A stretch of 35,811 nt of DNA from Myxococcota bacterium (GCA_025934105.1 JAICYS010000024.1:1-35811); one strand, 5' to 3'. Counted from the first letter of the stretch, positions 24,647-31,848 are shown. The notes: a model not told the origin generated them from the letters alone. Numbers and translations: made by a program.

Positions 24647-25125
24647 GGTTTGCCTTTCTTCAGATCGTGGAGCCCCGCTTCCAGTTCGCGGGCGGTGACC
24701 GGGCCCGGCCAGAACCGCCTTTTTGCGCCCCGGCCGTCGTAGAGGAACGAGGCGGGCAGGGCGCCGGTCCACCGGGGGTCCATCCCGTTGATGAACGTGG
24801 TGTCGTCGCCGTGCTTGACGAACGCCTGCACGTTGGCCGCGCCGGCCTGGCTCAGGAACGCCGCCACCCGATCGCGCTGGTCCTCGTCGTCGGCCGACAC
24901 CAGGATCAGGCGCAACCCGTCGGCGCGGTGCGCGCGCGCGAACTGCAGGACGGCGGGCAGCTCGTCCCGGCAGGCGTCGCACCAGGTGGCCCACAGGTTG
25001 ACCAGCACGGCCCGGGCGCCCGGCGCGGCGACCGCGGCGCGGATGGCGGCCAGATCGCCGACCGCCACCTGGACGGGCGCCGGTTGCACGGCGGCGGCGA
25101 GCGGGACGGCCGGCGGCGGGATCAT
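24643..25125 (-). CDS. TlpA/ResA-like thioredoxin-fold protein
   Basis: A 160-aa thioredoxin-fold protein with active site W48-C49-D-A-C52 in NLWATWCDACRDELP and a cis-Pro segment GALPASFLYD, typical of TlpA/ResA reductases. Those usually reduce periplasmic cysteines, for example on apocytochrome c. The N-terminus (PPPAVPLAAAV) is only weakly signal-like, and an in-frame TAG three codons upstream rules out a longer start, so its location is uncertain. It is the first gene of a three-gene operon with the CNHCP redoxin and the Cys-containing secreted protein. A TAGACT hexamer 6 nt before the ATG and no Shine-Dalgarno suggest a leaderless message. Confidence 0.85.
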   Translation of the reverse strand: MIPPPAVPLAAAVQPAPVQVAVGDLAAIRAAVAAPGARAVLVNLWATWCDACRDELPAVLQFARAHRADGLRLILVSADDEDQRDRVAAFLSQAGAANVQAFVKHGDDTTFINGMDPRWTGALPASFLYDGRGAKRRFWPGPVTARELEAGLHDLKKGKP

Positions 25126-25156
25126 CCGGTCAGTCTAGCCTGCTAACCTGACCGAG
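25126..25156. promoter_or_regulatory. Symmetric 31-bp divergent promoter/operator
   Basis: CGGTCAG (25127-25133) and CTGACCG (25148-25154) form a perfect inverted repeat inside the entire gap between the divergent tlpA-like and 301-aa genes. TAGACT (minus, 25137-25132) lies 6 nt before one ATG and TAACCT (plus, 25144-25149) 7 nt before the other. Each fits a -10 element of a leaderless transcript, with the dyad overlapping both. Confidence 0.5.
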
Positions 25157-26062
25157 ATGGAATCTTCCATGGCCGCGCGGCAGGGCGCGACGCCGCCCGG
25201 CTGGCTGGCGCGGCCGCGCCGGCGGCTGCTGGCCGACGTGGTCGGCGGCGCCCGGCAGAACCGGGACAAGCTGGTCCAGCTGTTCGGCCTGCTGACGGCG
25301 TTCTTTCGCCCGCGCCTGGTCCGCGCGCGCCTCGAGCGGCTGCGCGCGCTCGGGCACATCGACGTGGTCCCGACGGTGCCCCAGCTTCTGGTGGCCGGGC
25401 GCGACCAGATGATCGTCAGCGCCGCGACCGAGACCAAAGAGTTCTATCGATCGCAGGGGATCCCCTGGGTGTTTCACAACCTGCGCCGCTTCCTGTCCGG
25501 GCCGGCCACGATGCTGGACCCGATCGGCCTGTTCTCGCCGCGCGACGCGATCGTCGAGCACGTCCTGCAGACCTTCCACCGCCACCCGCTCTACGACCTG
25601 GTGCTGCTCCGCGCGCACCAGGGCGGCGTCGAGGAGATGGCGCGCCAGGCGCAAGAGGTCGCCGAGGGCACGCACCCCCACCAGCGCGCGCTGGCGTCGC
25701 TAATCGAGGACGGCTCGTATCACGCGCGCCTGCCGCGCGACATCGCCGCGTTCGCCGCCGACCCCCACGCGCCGGCGCGCCCGATCCCGCCCGGCCTGGT
25801 CGACGACCCCGAGCTGATGCTGGCGATGGATCAGTTCAAGGACGTCGCCGGCTTCGCGCGCTACGCCTCGCGCCTGCGCGTCGGCTGGTTCGGCGCCGTC
25901 ACCGCCTGGATGGCGGCCGGCTTCGACGAGCTGATGGGCGCCGGGCTGGACCTGCGCCTCGGGCCTCAGACCGTCGACCACGCCGCCTGCGATCCGGACC
26001 TGCGGGCGCGCCACGTGCCGGTCAGCGCGTCCGTGTCTCCGCCTCCGCCGCCAGCTCGCTGA
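25157..26062 (+). CDS. Hypothetical 301-aa protein
   Basis: I do not recognise this protein. It has no signal peptide or clear membrane helix. The N-terminal part is basic (PRRRLLADV, FFRPRLVRARLERLRALGH). A middle section includes SAATETKEFYRSQGIPWVFHNLRRFLSGP-type aromatic/basic residues (split here), and a His-containing stretch HVLQTFHRHPLYDLVLLRAHQ. It ends with a Pro-rich tail. The absence of Gly-rich loops argues against a nucleotide-binding enzyme; a helical, possibly membrane-associated protein is plausible. The ATG at 25157 is used (ATG at 25169 also possible). It is divergent from the tlpA-like operon across 31 bp, so the two may share control. Confidence 0.75.
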   Translation: MESSMAARQGATPPGWLARPRRRLLADVVGGARQNRDKLVQLFGLLTAFFRPRLVRARLERLRALGHIDVVPTVPQLLVAGRDQMIVSAATETKEFYRSQGIPWVFHNLRRFLSGPATMLDPIGLFSPRDAIVEHVLQTFHRHPLYDLVLLRAHQGGVEEMARQAQEVAEGTHPHQRALASLIEDGSYHARLPRDIAAFAADPHAPARPIPPGLVDDPELMLAMDQFKDVAGFARYASRLRVGWFGAVTAWMAAGFDELMGAGLDLRLGPQTVDHAACDPDLRARHVPVSASVSPPPPPAR

Positions 26063-26178
26063 CCAGCCGCCGGCCGGCGCGCGGAGCGCGGCGCCATCGC
26101 CGGGCACAGCACGCCGGCCACCACGATCGTGATGACCGCGCGACGGTTATTCACGCCCACGCGGCGCATCTTGTCCCA

Positions 26179-26184
26179 TACTTT
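26179..26184 (+). promoter_or_regulatory. -10-like TACTTT 6 nt before the GDT1-family start
   Basis: TACTTT ends 6 nt before the ATG at 26191, and no Shine-Dalgarno is present. This fits a leaderless promoter of TANNNT type. No -35 was recognised. Confidence 0.4.
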
Positions 26185-26190
26185 CGCGCG

Positions 26191-26766
26191 ATGGCTGCGG
26201 TGCGGCTCTTCTTCTCGATCTTCGCGGTGATCTTCGTCGCCGAGCTGCCGGACAAGACCACGCTGGCCTCGCTGGTGATGGCCACCCGCCATCGCGCGCT
26301 GCCCGTGCTGCTGGGCGCCTGCGGGGCGCTGGCGCTGCAGAGCCTGATCGCGGTGGCGGCCGGCAGCCTGCTGTCGATGCTCCCCCAGCGCGTCGTGCAC
26401 ATCGGTTCGGGCGCCTTGTTCCTGGTCTCCGCCCTCGTCATGTGGTTCCGCCACGAGCACGAGTCGGAGGTCAAGGACAAGCCCGACGCGGTGACGTTCG
26501 GCAAGTCGTTCACGCTGGCGTTCGGCGTGGTGTTCGTGGCCGAGTGGGGCGACCTGACGCAGATCGCGACCGCCGGATTCGCCGCCCGGGTGGCCCGCCC
26601 CGCGCTGGTCTTCGCGGCGGCCACCTCGGCGCTCTGGTCGGTGGCGACCATCGCGGTCATCGTCGGCCATCGGGCCGGGCGCCTCCTCAACCCGAACGTG
26701 ACCCGCAAGGTGGCGGCCGTCCTGTTCGCGCTGGCCGGCGTGGCGCTGATCGCCGGCCTGCTCTGA
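26191..26766 (+). CDS. TMEM165/GDT1 (UPF0016) family cation transporter
   Basis: A 191-aa inner-membrane protein with six predicted helices in two inverted halves. The paired family motifs E-x-G-D-(K/R)-T appear as ELPDKT (18-23) and EWGDLT (118-123). The Gly-to-Pro change in the first motif is one I recall from many bacterial members. Known relatives (MneA and similar) export Mn2+; Golgi members move Ca2+/Mn2+. The His/Glu-rich loop between the halves (HEHESEVKDK, 88-97) could contact metal. No Mn riboswitch was seen upstream. Its TGA directly abuts the TGA of the convergent GNAT gene (TGATCA, no gap). The likely role is Mn2+ efflux. Confidence 0.92.
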   Translation: MAAVRLFFSIFAVIFVAELPDKTTLASLVMATRHRALPVLLGACGALALQSLIAVAAGSLLSMLPQRVVHIGSGALFLVSALVMWFRHEHESEVKDKPDAVTFGKSFTLAFGVVFVAEWGDLTQIATAGFAARVARPALVFAAATSALWSVATIAVIVGHRAGRLLNPNVTRKVAAVLFALAGVALIAGLL

Positions 26767-27252
26767 TCAGCGGATGAACGCGCGCGGGTACTGTCCGGGC
26801 GTCGAGCCGTCGATCACGGTGGCGCCCACCGCCCGGCGGTAGAAGTCCGCCGCCGACGCCCAGCCGATGACGGCGTAGGCGTAGCCGTCGCCGCGCATGG
26901 CGTGCAGCGCGGCCAGCAGCAGCGCACGCCCGATGCCGCGCCCGCGCCGATCGGGCGCCACCAGCTCGGGCCCGAAGAAGTTGCGGCAGGCGGCGTCGTA
27001 GCAGGCCACGCCGCACAGGCGCGCGTCGCTGCCGGCCGCCTCCACGGCCACGAAGCAGGCGATCGGCTGGCGCGCGAAGGCCAGCGCGCATTCGTCGGCC
27101 CAGCCGGGTGAGCCCTGCGCGCGCATCCAGTCGACCACCGGCGAGCGTTCGCTGGCGGCGGCGCGGCGGACGGCCAGGCCGCCGGCCGCCAGCGCCTCGA
27201 CGGCCGGCGCCAGCGGCGGCAGCTCGTAGAGGCGCACCAGCAGATCAGGCAT
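26767..27252 (-). CDS. GNAT-family N-acetyltransferase
   Basis: A 161-aa cytoplasmic acetyltransferase. Acetyl-CoA-binding motif A reads LVAPDRRGRGIGRALLLAAL (97-116), preceded by the beta strand FVAVEAAG-x6-CGVACYD and followed by YAYAVIGWASAADFYRRAVGA (motif B with the typical aromatic pair, split for length). The N-terminal half is shorter on identity and probably carries substrate specificity. It starts 12 bp after the ilvE stop on the same strand, so the two are likely cotranscribed. The substrate cannot be inferred; amino acids, peptides and antibiotics are all possible. Confidence 0.87.
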   Translation of the reverse strand: MPDLLVRLYELPPLAPAVEALAAGGLAVRRAAASERSPVVDWMRAQGSPGWADECALAFARQPIACFVAVEAAGSDARLCGVACYDAACRNFFGPELVAPDRRGRGIGRALLLAALHAMRGDGYAYAVIGWASAADFYRRAVGATVIDGSTPGQYPRAFIR

Positions 27253-27264
27253 GCGGGCGCGGGT

Positions 27265-28395
27265 TCAGACTTCCGTCATCCAGCCGTGGGTGTCGGGCGC
27301 GCGGCCGTACTGGATGGCGGTGATGGCCTCGAACAGCCGCCGGGCCACCTCGCCCGGCTGGCCGCCGTTGATGACCAGGTCCTCGCCCTTCCAGCCCAGC
27401 GTCCCGACCGGCGTGATGACCGCCGCCGTGCCGCAGCCGAAGATTTCGCGCAGCGTGCCGGCCTTGTGCGCGCGCAGCAGCTCTTCCATTCCCAGCGGCC
27501 GCTCGCTGACGGAGAAGCCCCAGTCGCGCAGCAGCGTGATGATCGAGTTGCGCGTCACCCCCTCGAGGATGCTGCCGGTGAGCGGCGGCGTGACGATCTC
27601 GTCGCCGATGAGGGCGACCATGTTCATGGTCCCGACCTCTTCCAGGTAACGATGCTCGTGCGCGTCGGTCCACAACACCTGCGCGTAGCCCTTGGCCTTG
27701 GCGTCCTCGGCGGCGCGCAGGCTGGCGATGTAATTGGCGCCGGCCTTGACGCCGCCCAGGCCACCCACCGCCGCGCGGACGTACTTGTCTTCGACCAGGA
27801 TGCGGGCCGGCGTGAAGGCGTCGCCGTGATAGCCGCCGACCGGCGAGGCGATCACGAAGAACACGTAACGCTTGGCCGGCCGCACGCCCAGGAACGGCTC
27901 CGTCGCGATCACGGTGGGCCGGATGTAGAGCGACGTCCCGGGCGAGGAGGGCACCCAGGCCCGGTCGGTCTCGACCAGCGTCGTGATCGCCGCGTGCGAC
28001 AGATCCTGGGGGACGGACGGGATGCAGAGGCGCGGCGCGCCGTCGTGCAGCCGCTTGCAGTGGCGGTCCAGGCGGAAGATGCGGACCTTGCCGTCCGCGC
28101 CACGGAAGGCCTTCAGTCCGTCGAACATCTCTTGCGCGTAGTGAAACACCGCGGCCGCCGGATCCAACACCAGCGGGCCGTACGGGACGACGCGCGGGTC
28201 GAACCACCCGCCTTGGTCGGCGTCGTAGTCGACCATGGCCATGTGGTCGGTGAAGACGCGCCCGAACACCAGGTCGGCGTCCTTCGGCCGCGCGCGCGGC
28301 GCGGACGTCAGGTGAATCGAGATCGGCCCGCGCGCGCTCTGGTTGGGGGCGGGGGACGGCCCGAGATCTCCTGATTGCGGCGGCGGCAACGACAT
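27265..28395 (-). CDS. ilvE: Branched-chain amino acid aminotransferase (fold type IV)
   Basis: A 376-aa PLP enzyme that interconverts Leu, Ile and Val with their keto acids using glutamate/2-oxoglutarate, in the cytoplasm. The PLP Lys is K217 in GGVKAGANYIASL. Other BCAT features are LVFGRVFTDHMAMVDYD near the N-terminus, YIRPTVIATE, the EEVGTMN segment and the phosphate-binding TRNSIITL and GCGTAAVI loops. Length is typical of class II bacterial and eukaryotic-like BCATs. It has an N-terminal 25-residue Pro-rich extension. The ATG at 28395 has TATCCT 6 nt before it and no good Shine-Dalgarno, so the message may be leaderless. No other ilv/leu gene is nearby. Confidence 0.94.
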   Translation of the reverse strand: MSLPPPQSGDLGPSPAPNQSARGPISIHLTSAPRARPKDADLVFGRVFTDHMAMVDYDADQGGWFDPRVVPYGPLVLDPAAAVFHYAQEMFDGLKAFRGADGKVRIFRLDRHCKRLHDGAPRLCIPSVPQDLSHAAITTLVETDRAWVPSSPGTSLYIRPTVIATEPFLGVRPAKRYVFFVIASPVGGYHGDAFTPARILVEDKYVRAAVGGLGGVKAGANYIASLRAAEDAKAKGYAQVLWTDAHEHRYLEEVGTMNMVALIGDEIVTPPLTGSILEGVTRNSIITLLRDWGFSVSERPLGMEELLRAHKAGTLREIFGCGTAAVITPVGTLGWKGEDLVINGGQPGEVARRLFEAITAIQYGRAPDTHGWMTEV

Positions 28396-28401
28396 CCCGC
28401 C

Positions 28402-28407
28402 AGGATA
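28402..28407 (-). promoter_or_regulatory. -10-like TATCCT 6 nt before ilvE
   Basis: On the minus strand TATCCT ends 6 nt before the ilvE ATG, with GGCGGG between them. The close spacing fits a leaderless TANNNT promoter. No clear -35 was found. Confidence 0.4.
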
Positions 28408-28445
28408 TCGCGCCGCCGCCGTCGGTGCTATTGCAACGATTGGCG

Positions 28446-28463
28446 CTCGCGCCGTGGCGCGAG
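28446..28463. terminator. GC-rich hairpin between the Spy-like gene and ilvE
   Basis: CTCGCGCC-gt-GGCGCGAG is a perfect 8-bp inverted repeat 26 bp beyond the Spy-like stop and upstream of the ilvE promoter. It probably ends the Spy-like transcript, although no T-run follows. Confidence 0.45.
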
Positions 28464-28489
28464 ATCGAAGGAAGGCTCGGCCGATGCCG

Positions 28490-29002
28490 TCAGAGGGCCA
28501 GGACGCCGGTGCGGATCAAGTAGGCCAGCCGCCCCCGCTGGTCGTCATCCAGGAGCGCGTGCAGCTTGGCCAGCGCCCCCGTGACCGCCGTCTTGAGTCG
28601 CTCGGCCGTCGCCACCCGCAGCGCCGCCGCCTCGTTGGCGCGCGCGGCGTCGAACGTCGCGCCGCCCACCGCGTCGGCGAACCCCGACAGCGAGCGCCGC
28701 CGGTCGACCTCGCCCTGCGCGCGCTCGGTCTTCAGCTCGTCGAGGATGCGGGCCAGCTCGGCCACCTGCCGCTCGTCCAGCTCCAGCTTGTAGGCCAAAA
28801 AGCGCAGCGGCCGCCGGACGCCGAAGGCGCCCCCGCCGAACCCTTCGCCCTCGAGGTCGCCCTCCCCGTCGCGCGGGCCCCCATGCCCACCCCAGGGCCG
28901 GCCGCCGCCGGGCCCGCAGCTCCATCCGTGCCGGCCAAAGGCCCCGCAACCACCGTCGCCCTGGTGCGCGCGCCACCACGAAGACAACACATGTCCGTGC
29001 AT
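28490..29002 (-). CDS. Spy/CpxP-like helical protein with Gly/His/Cys-rich N-terminus
   Basis: A 170-aa protein. AAGGAG lies 6 nt before the ATG at 29002. Residues 1-60 are rich in Gly, His and Cys (HGH, CGAF, HGWSCGPGGG, GGHGG) and could bind metal. Residues about 65-165 are all-helical, with the Spy/CpxP/zinc-resistance pattern of LELDERQVAELARIL ... LDDDQRGRLAYL flanking a central helix pair. Classical Spy proteins are periplasmic chaperones, but no signal peptide is visible here, so the location is likely cytoplasmic. A sigma-70-like promoter lies upstream. Induction by metal or envelope stress is a guess from the family. Confidence 0.7.
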   Translation of the reverse strand: MHGHVLSSWWRAHQGDGGCGAFGRHGWSCGPGGGRPWGGHGGPRDGEGDLEGEGFGGGAFGVRRPLRFLAYKLELDERQVAELARILDELKTERAQGEVDRRRSLSGFADAVGGATFDAARANEAAALRVATAERLKTAVTGALAKLHALLDDDQRGRLAYLIRTGVLAL

Positions 29003-29083
29003 TTCGTTCTCCTTTTCCTTTCGCCGAGGCCTTCAGCTCCCGGCGGGCTTTCGTCGTGGGCGATATGCCTCACGAACCCCTTC

Positions 29084-29111
29084 ATCTTAACCGGCGCTCC
29101 GGCCGGGTCAA
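29084..29111 (-). promoter_or_regulatory. Sigma-70-type promoter of the Spy-like gene
   Basis: On the minus strand TTGACC (29111-29106) and TAAGAT (29089-29084) are separated by 16 bp. They lie about 80 bp before the Spy-like ATG, which has its own strong Shine-Dalgarno. Confidence 0.45.
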
Positions 29112-29149
29112 CCAGTGATAGACAAACGGCATGGGGCGCCACTGGTTGA
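29108..29149 (+). promoter_or_regulatory. 10-bp inverted repeat flanking the EVE-gene start codon
   Basis: TCAACCAGTG (29108-29117) and CACTGGTTGA (29140-29149) are perfect reverse complements. The ATG at 29131 lies in the 22-nt loop. In the mRNA this stem would place the start codon in a loop; in DNA it could be an operator overlapping the divergent promoter. The right arm is coding (HWLM). Confidence 0.5.
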
Positions 29150-29601
29150 TGAAGTCCGAACCGGACGTGTTCTCGATCGACGACCTCGCGAAGGCCAAGC
29201 AGCAGACCACCGGCTGGGACGGTGTGCGCAACTACCAGGCCCGCAACCTGCTGCGCGACGAGATCGCCGTCGGCGACGGCGTCCTCTTCTATCACTCCAG
29301 CGTCGAGCCGCCCGCGGTGGTGGGCCTGGCGCGCGTCGTCCGGGCCGGTTACCCGGACCCGACCCAGTTCGATCCCAAGAGCGACGCCTACGACCAGGAC
29401 AGCAAGCGCGACGACCCGCGCTGGTTCTCGGTCGACATCGCGTTCGAGCGCAAGCTGGCGCGCGCGGTGACGCTGCCCGAGCTGCGCGCCCAGCCGGCCC
29501 TGGCCGACATGGTGCTGCTGCGCCGGGGAAGCCGGCTGTCGGTCCAGCCGGTCACGCCGGCCGAGTGGAAGAAGATCGTCGCGCTGGGCGACGGCAAATG
29601 A
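29131..29601 (+). CDS. EVE-domain protein (THYN1-like)
   Basis: A 156-aa cytoplasmic protein made almost entirely of an EVE domain, a PUA-like fold thought to bind modified nucleotides or RNA. Diagnostic segments are HWLMKSEPDVFS at the start, TTGWDGVRNYQARNLLRD, GDGVLFYHSS and VVGLARVV. The ATG at 29131 keeps the conserved WLMKSEP start; no Shine-Dalgarno is visible. A perfect inverted repeat flanks the start codon. The stop overlaps the VOC gene start (ATGA), and a ferredoxin gene follows, so this is the first gene of an operon. The family is well known, but its molecular role in most bacteria is not settled. Confidence 0.93.
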   Translation: MGRHWLMKSEPDVFSIDDLAKAKQQTTGWDGVRNYQARNLLRDEIAVGDGVLFYHSSVEPPAVVGLARVVRAGYPDPTQFDPKSDAYDQDSKRDDPRWFSVDIAFERKLARAVTLPELRAQPALADMVLLRRGSRLSVQPVTPAEWKKIVALGDGK

Positions 29602-30023
29602 CGCAGCCGGCGCCCGCGCGCGGCGTGCACCACGTCGCCATCGGCGTTCGCGACCTGCCGGCCGTCGAGGCGTTCTACCGGTCGGTGCTGCGCCTGCCGG
29701 TCCAGCGCCGGTGGTCCCGCGCCGACGGCGGCCCAGGCGACCGATCGGTCTGGTTGGAGCTGGGCGGCGGCGCCTTCCTGGCGCTCGAACGGGCCGAGAC
29801 GCCGCCGGCCGCCCGGCCGGGCGGTCCGGCCGCCGAGGGCTATTTGATGGCCGTCCTCGCCATCGCGCGCGACCAGCGCGCCGAGTGGGAGGCGTGGCTG
29901 GCCGCGACCGGCGTGGCGATCGTTCGGCGCACCGCCTACACCCTCTACGTCGACGATCCGGAGGGCAACCGGGTCGGCCTGTCGCACTGGCCCGACGCCG
30001 TCGAGACACCGCCGTCTTCCTGA
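29598..30023 (+). CDS. VOC-superfamily (glyoxalase-like) protein
   Basis: A 141-aa vicinal-oxygen-chelate fold protein with two beta-alpha-beta-beta-beta modules. VHHVAIGVRDLPAVEAFYRSVL (first half, from H11/H12) and LYVDDPEGNRVGLSHW (end) are typical. The usual last metal-binding Glu in DPxGN-x-(I/V)-E reads Gly (G127), so metal binding may be weakened or differ; H12 and E64 could remain as ligands. Members include glyoxalase I, fosfomycin-resistance enzymes and dioxygenases; this one cannot be assigned. The ATG at 29598 overlaps the EVE stop by 4 bp, and its TGA overlaps the ferredoxin start by 1 bp. Confidence 0.88.
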   Translation: MTQPAPARGVHHVAIGVRDLPAVEAFYRSVLRLPVQRRWSRADGGPGDRSVWLELGGGAFLALERAETPPAARPGGPAAEGYLMAVLAIARDQRAEWEAWLAATGVAIVRRTAYTLYVDDPEGNRVGLSHWPDAVETPPSS

Positions 30024-30322
30024 TGGCCGCCATCACCTACCAGCCCAGCGGAACGCGCGTCCCCTGCGCGCCCGGCGAGTCGGTGTTCGAGGTGGCGCGG
30101 CGCGCCGGCGTGCGCGTGCCGACCGCCTGCGCCGGTCAGGCGAACTGCGGCCTGTGCCGTGTGAAGGTGGTGAGCGGCGAGGAGCACCTGACCCCCTTCA
30201 ACGCCGCAGAGCGCAAACACCTGGGGAACGTGTACTTCATCACCAAGCTGCGCCTCTCGTGCCAGGCCAGGATCCGGGAGGGGGCGGCCGAGGCGGAGGT
30301 GGTGGTCGCGATTCCCGGCTGA
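30023..30322 (+). CDS. [2Fe-2S] ferredoxin
   Basis: A 99-aa small electron carrier. The cluster Cys are C36, C42, C45 and C80 (CX5CX2CX34C), the adrenodoxin-like spacing. The surrounding sequence PTACAGQANCGLCRVKVVSG and RLSCQARI is typical of the beta-grasp ferredoxin fold. The ATG at 30023 shares its A with the VOC stop (TGATG). No ferredoxin reductase is adjacent. Partners could be the upstream VOC protein or a distant oxygenase; neither can be confirmed. Confidence 0.93.
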   Translation: MAAITYQPSGTRVPCAPGESVFEVARRAGVRVPTACAGQANCGLCRVKVVSGEEHLTPFNAAERKHLGNVYFITKLRLSCQARIREGAAEAEVVVAIPG

Positions 30323-30366
30323 GGTCCACCTTCCGCCCGCGGCTTTCCGACGCCACCTTGACCCGG

Positions 30367-31848
30367 ATGGCGTGGCGAGGCTCAGTCGCGACGGTGGCCC
30401 TGGCCGCGGCCAGCCTGCTGGCGGCCCGCCCCGCGCGCGCCGATGGGGCCTTTCCCGACGGACAGACCATCCTGGCCCCGCGCAACCGGCCCGGCGAGAT
30501 CTTGCTGGCCACCAACTTCGGCGTCGTCGAGAGCACGAACGGCGGCGGCTCGTGGATCTGGTCGTGCGAGCAGTCGGTCAACAGCTACGCCCGCCTCTAT
30601 CAGCTGGGGCCGGCGCCGGCCAACCGGTTGTTCGCGATCGCGAACAGCAAGCTGATCTTCTCGGACGATCGGGCCTGCACCTGGCAGCTGGCCGGCGGGA
30701 CGTTGGCCGCCACCTCGGTGCAGGACGCGTTCGCGGATCCCAACGACGCCGGTCACCTGCTGGCCGTCGGCGTCCAGTTCAACGACGGCGGCCCCGCCTA
30801 CACCGTCGCCGAATCGCGCGACGGCGGCGCGACGTTCGGCGCCGCGATCTTCACCGCCCAGCCGGGCGACCTCATCACCGGCGTCGAGATCGCGACCGGC
30901 GATTCGAACGACGTCGACCTGGCGCTGTCGCATGGCAGCCTGCTGGCGCCGGCCCTGGCGCGGACGGCCGACGGGGGCGCCACCTGGCAGACCATCGACT
31001 TGAGCCCGTGGTTGGGTTTCGAGCAGGTCCGCATCCTGGCCGTCGATCGCGGCGACCCGGACCGTGTCTACCTGCGCGGGCTGGGGCCGGACGGCGACGT
31101 GCTGGCGGTGTACGACGCGGCGGCGCCCGCGGTGGCCGTGCCGCTGACGTTCTCGAACGGCCAGATGACGGCCTTCGTCCAGACCGCCGCCGGCGCGCTG
31201 CTGGCCGCCGGAACCAGCGGCGGCGCGCCGGTCCTGGTTCGATCGGACGACGGCGCCAGCTTCGCGCCGATCGCCGGCGCGCCGCCGGTCCTGTCGCTGG
31301 CCGAGCGCGACGGTACGCTCTACGCCGCCACCGACACGAACAGCGTGCCCTTCGCGCAGGCCACCTCCGACGACGGCGGCATGACCTGGACCGCCGGCCT
31401 GCGTTTCGCGGCCATCGACGCGGTCGCCGGCTGCGTCGCGACAGCATGCCAGAGCGATTGCCAGGCCCGCGCGGCGCAAGGGCAGTGGCCGGCCGCCATG
31501 TGCGCCGCCGCGCCGCCGCCCGACCCACCCGCCGACCCGCCCGGCGATCCTCCCGGTGATTCGCCGGGGGACCCGACCAGCGGTCCGCCCGACGCGGCCA
31601 CCGTTCCGCCGGACGCGGGCCAGCCGCCGCCGGTCCTTCACGAGGACGCGGGGCTGGTCGTGGACGCCGCCGCCGTCAGCGCGCCCGTCGACGCCGCGAC
31701 CCTGGTCGACGCCGGCGACGTCACGTCTCCACGCGCGCCGGCCGGCTGTTCGTGCGGGCTGGCGCCGGGCGGCCGCGGCGCGGTGGCCGGTCTGCTCTGG
31801 CTGTTGCCGGCGCTGCTGCGCGTTCCGCGGCGCCGCCGCGTCGACTGA
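30367..31848 (+). CDS. Exported BNR/Asp-box beta-propeller protein with MYXO-CTERM tail
   Basis: A 493-aa surface protein. The start at 30367 begins a signal peptide ending near ARADGAF; no strong Shine-Dalgarno is present. Asp-box/BNR motifs recur through the first 360 residues (STNGGGSW, SDDRACTW, SRDGGATF, TADGGATW, SDDGASF, SDDGGMTW), giving a sialidase-type beta-propeller; no sialidase catalytic residues were identified. A short Cys-rich stretch (CVATACQSDC) and a Pro/Asp/Ala-rich linker lead to the C-terminal tail: CSC (461-463), a hydrophobic helix and RVPRRRR, a MYXO-CTERM anchor. The gap to the ferredoxin stop is 44 bp. It is likely held at the cell surface. Ligand unknown. Confidence 0.87.
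   Translation: MAWRGSVATVALAAASLLAARPARADGAFPDGQTILAPRNRPGEILLATNFGVVESTNGGGSWIWSCEQSVNSYARLYQLGPAPANRLFAIANSKLIFSDDRACTWQLAGGTLAATSVQDAFADPNDAGHLLAVGVQFNDGGPAYTVAESRDGGATFGAAIFTAQPGDLITGVEIATGDSNDVDLALSHGSLLAPALARTADGGATWQTIDLSPWLGFEQVRILAVDRGDPDRVYLRGLGPDGDVLAVYDAAAPAVAVPLTFSNGQMTAFVQTAAGALLAAGTSGGAPVLVRSDDGASFAPIAGAPPVLSLAERDGTLYAATDTNSVPFAQATSDDGGMTWTAGLRFAAIDAVAGCVATACQSDCQARAAQGQWPAAMCAAAPPPDPPADPPGDPPGDSPGDPTSGPPDAATVPPDAGQPPPVLHEDAGLVVDAAAVSAPVDAATLVDAGDVTSPRAPAGCSCGLAPGGRGAVAGLLWLLPALLRVPRRRRVD

Noticed and set aside
26063-26190. Mn-sensing yybP-ykoY riboswitch before the GDT1-family gene
   Set aside because: The conserved riboswitch sequence blocks are absent, and the close TANNNT hexamer argues for a leaderless start.
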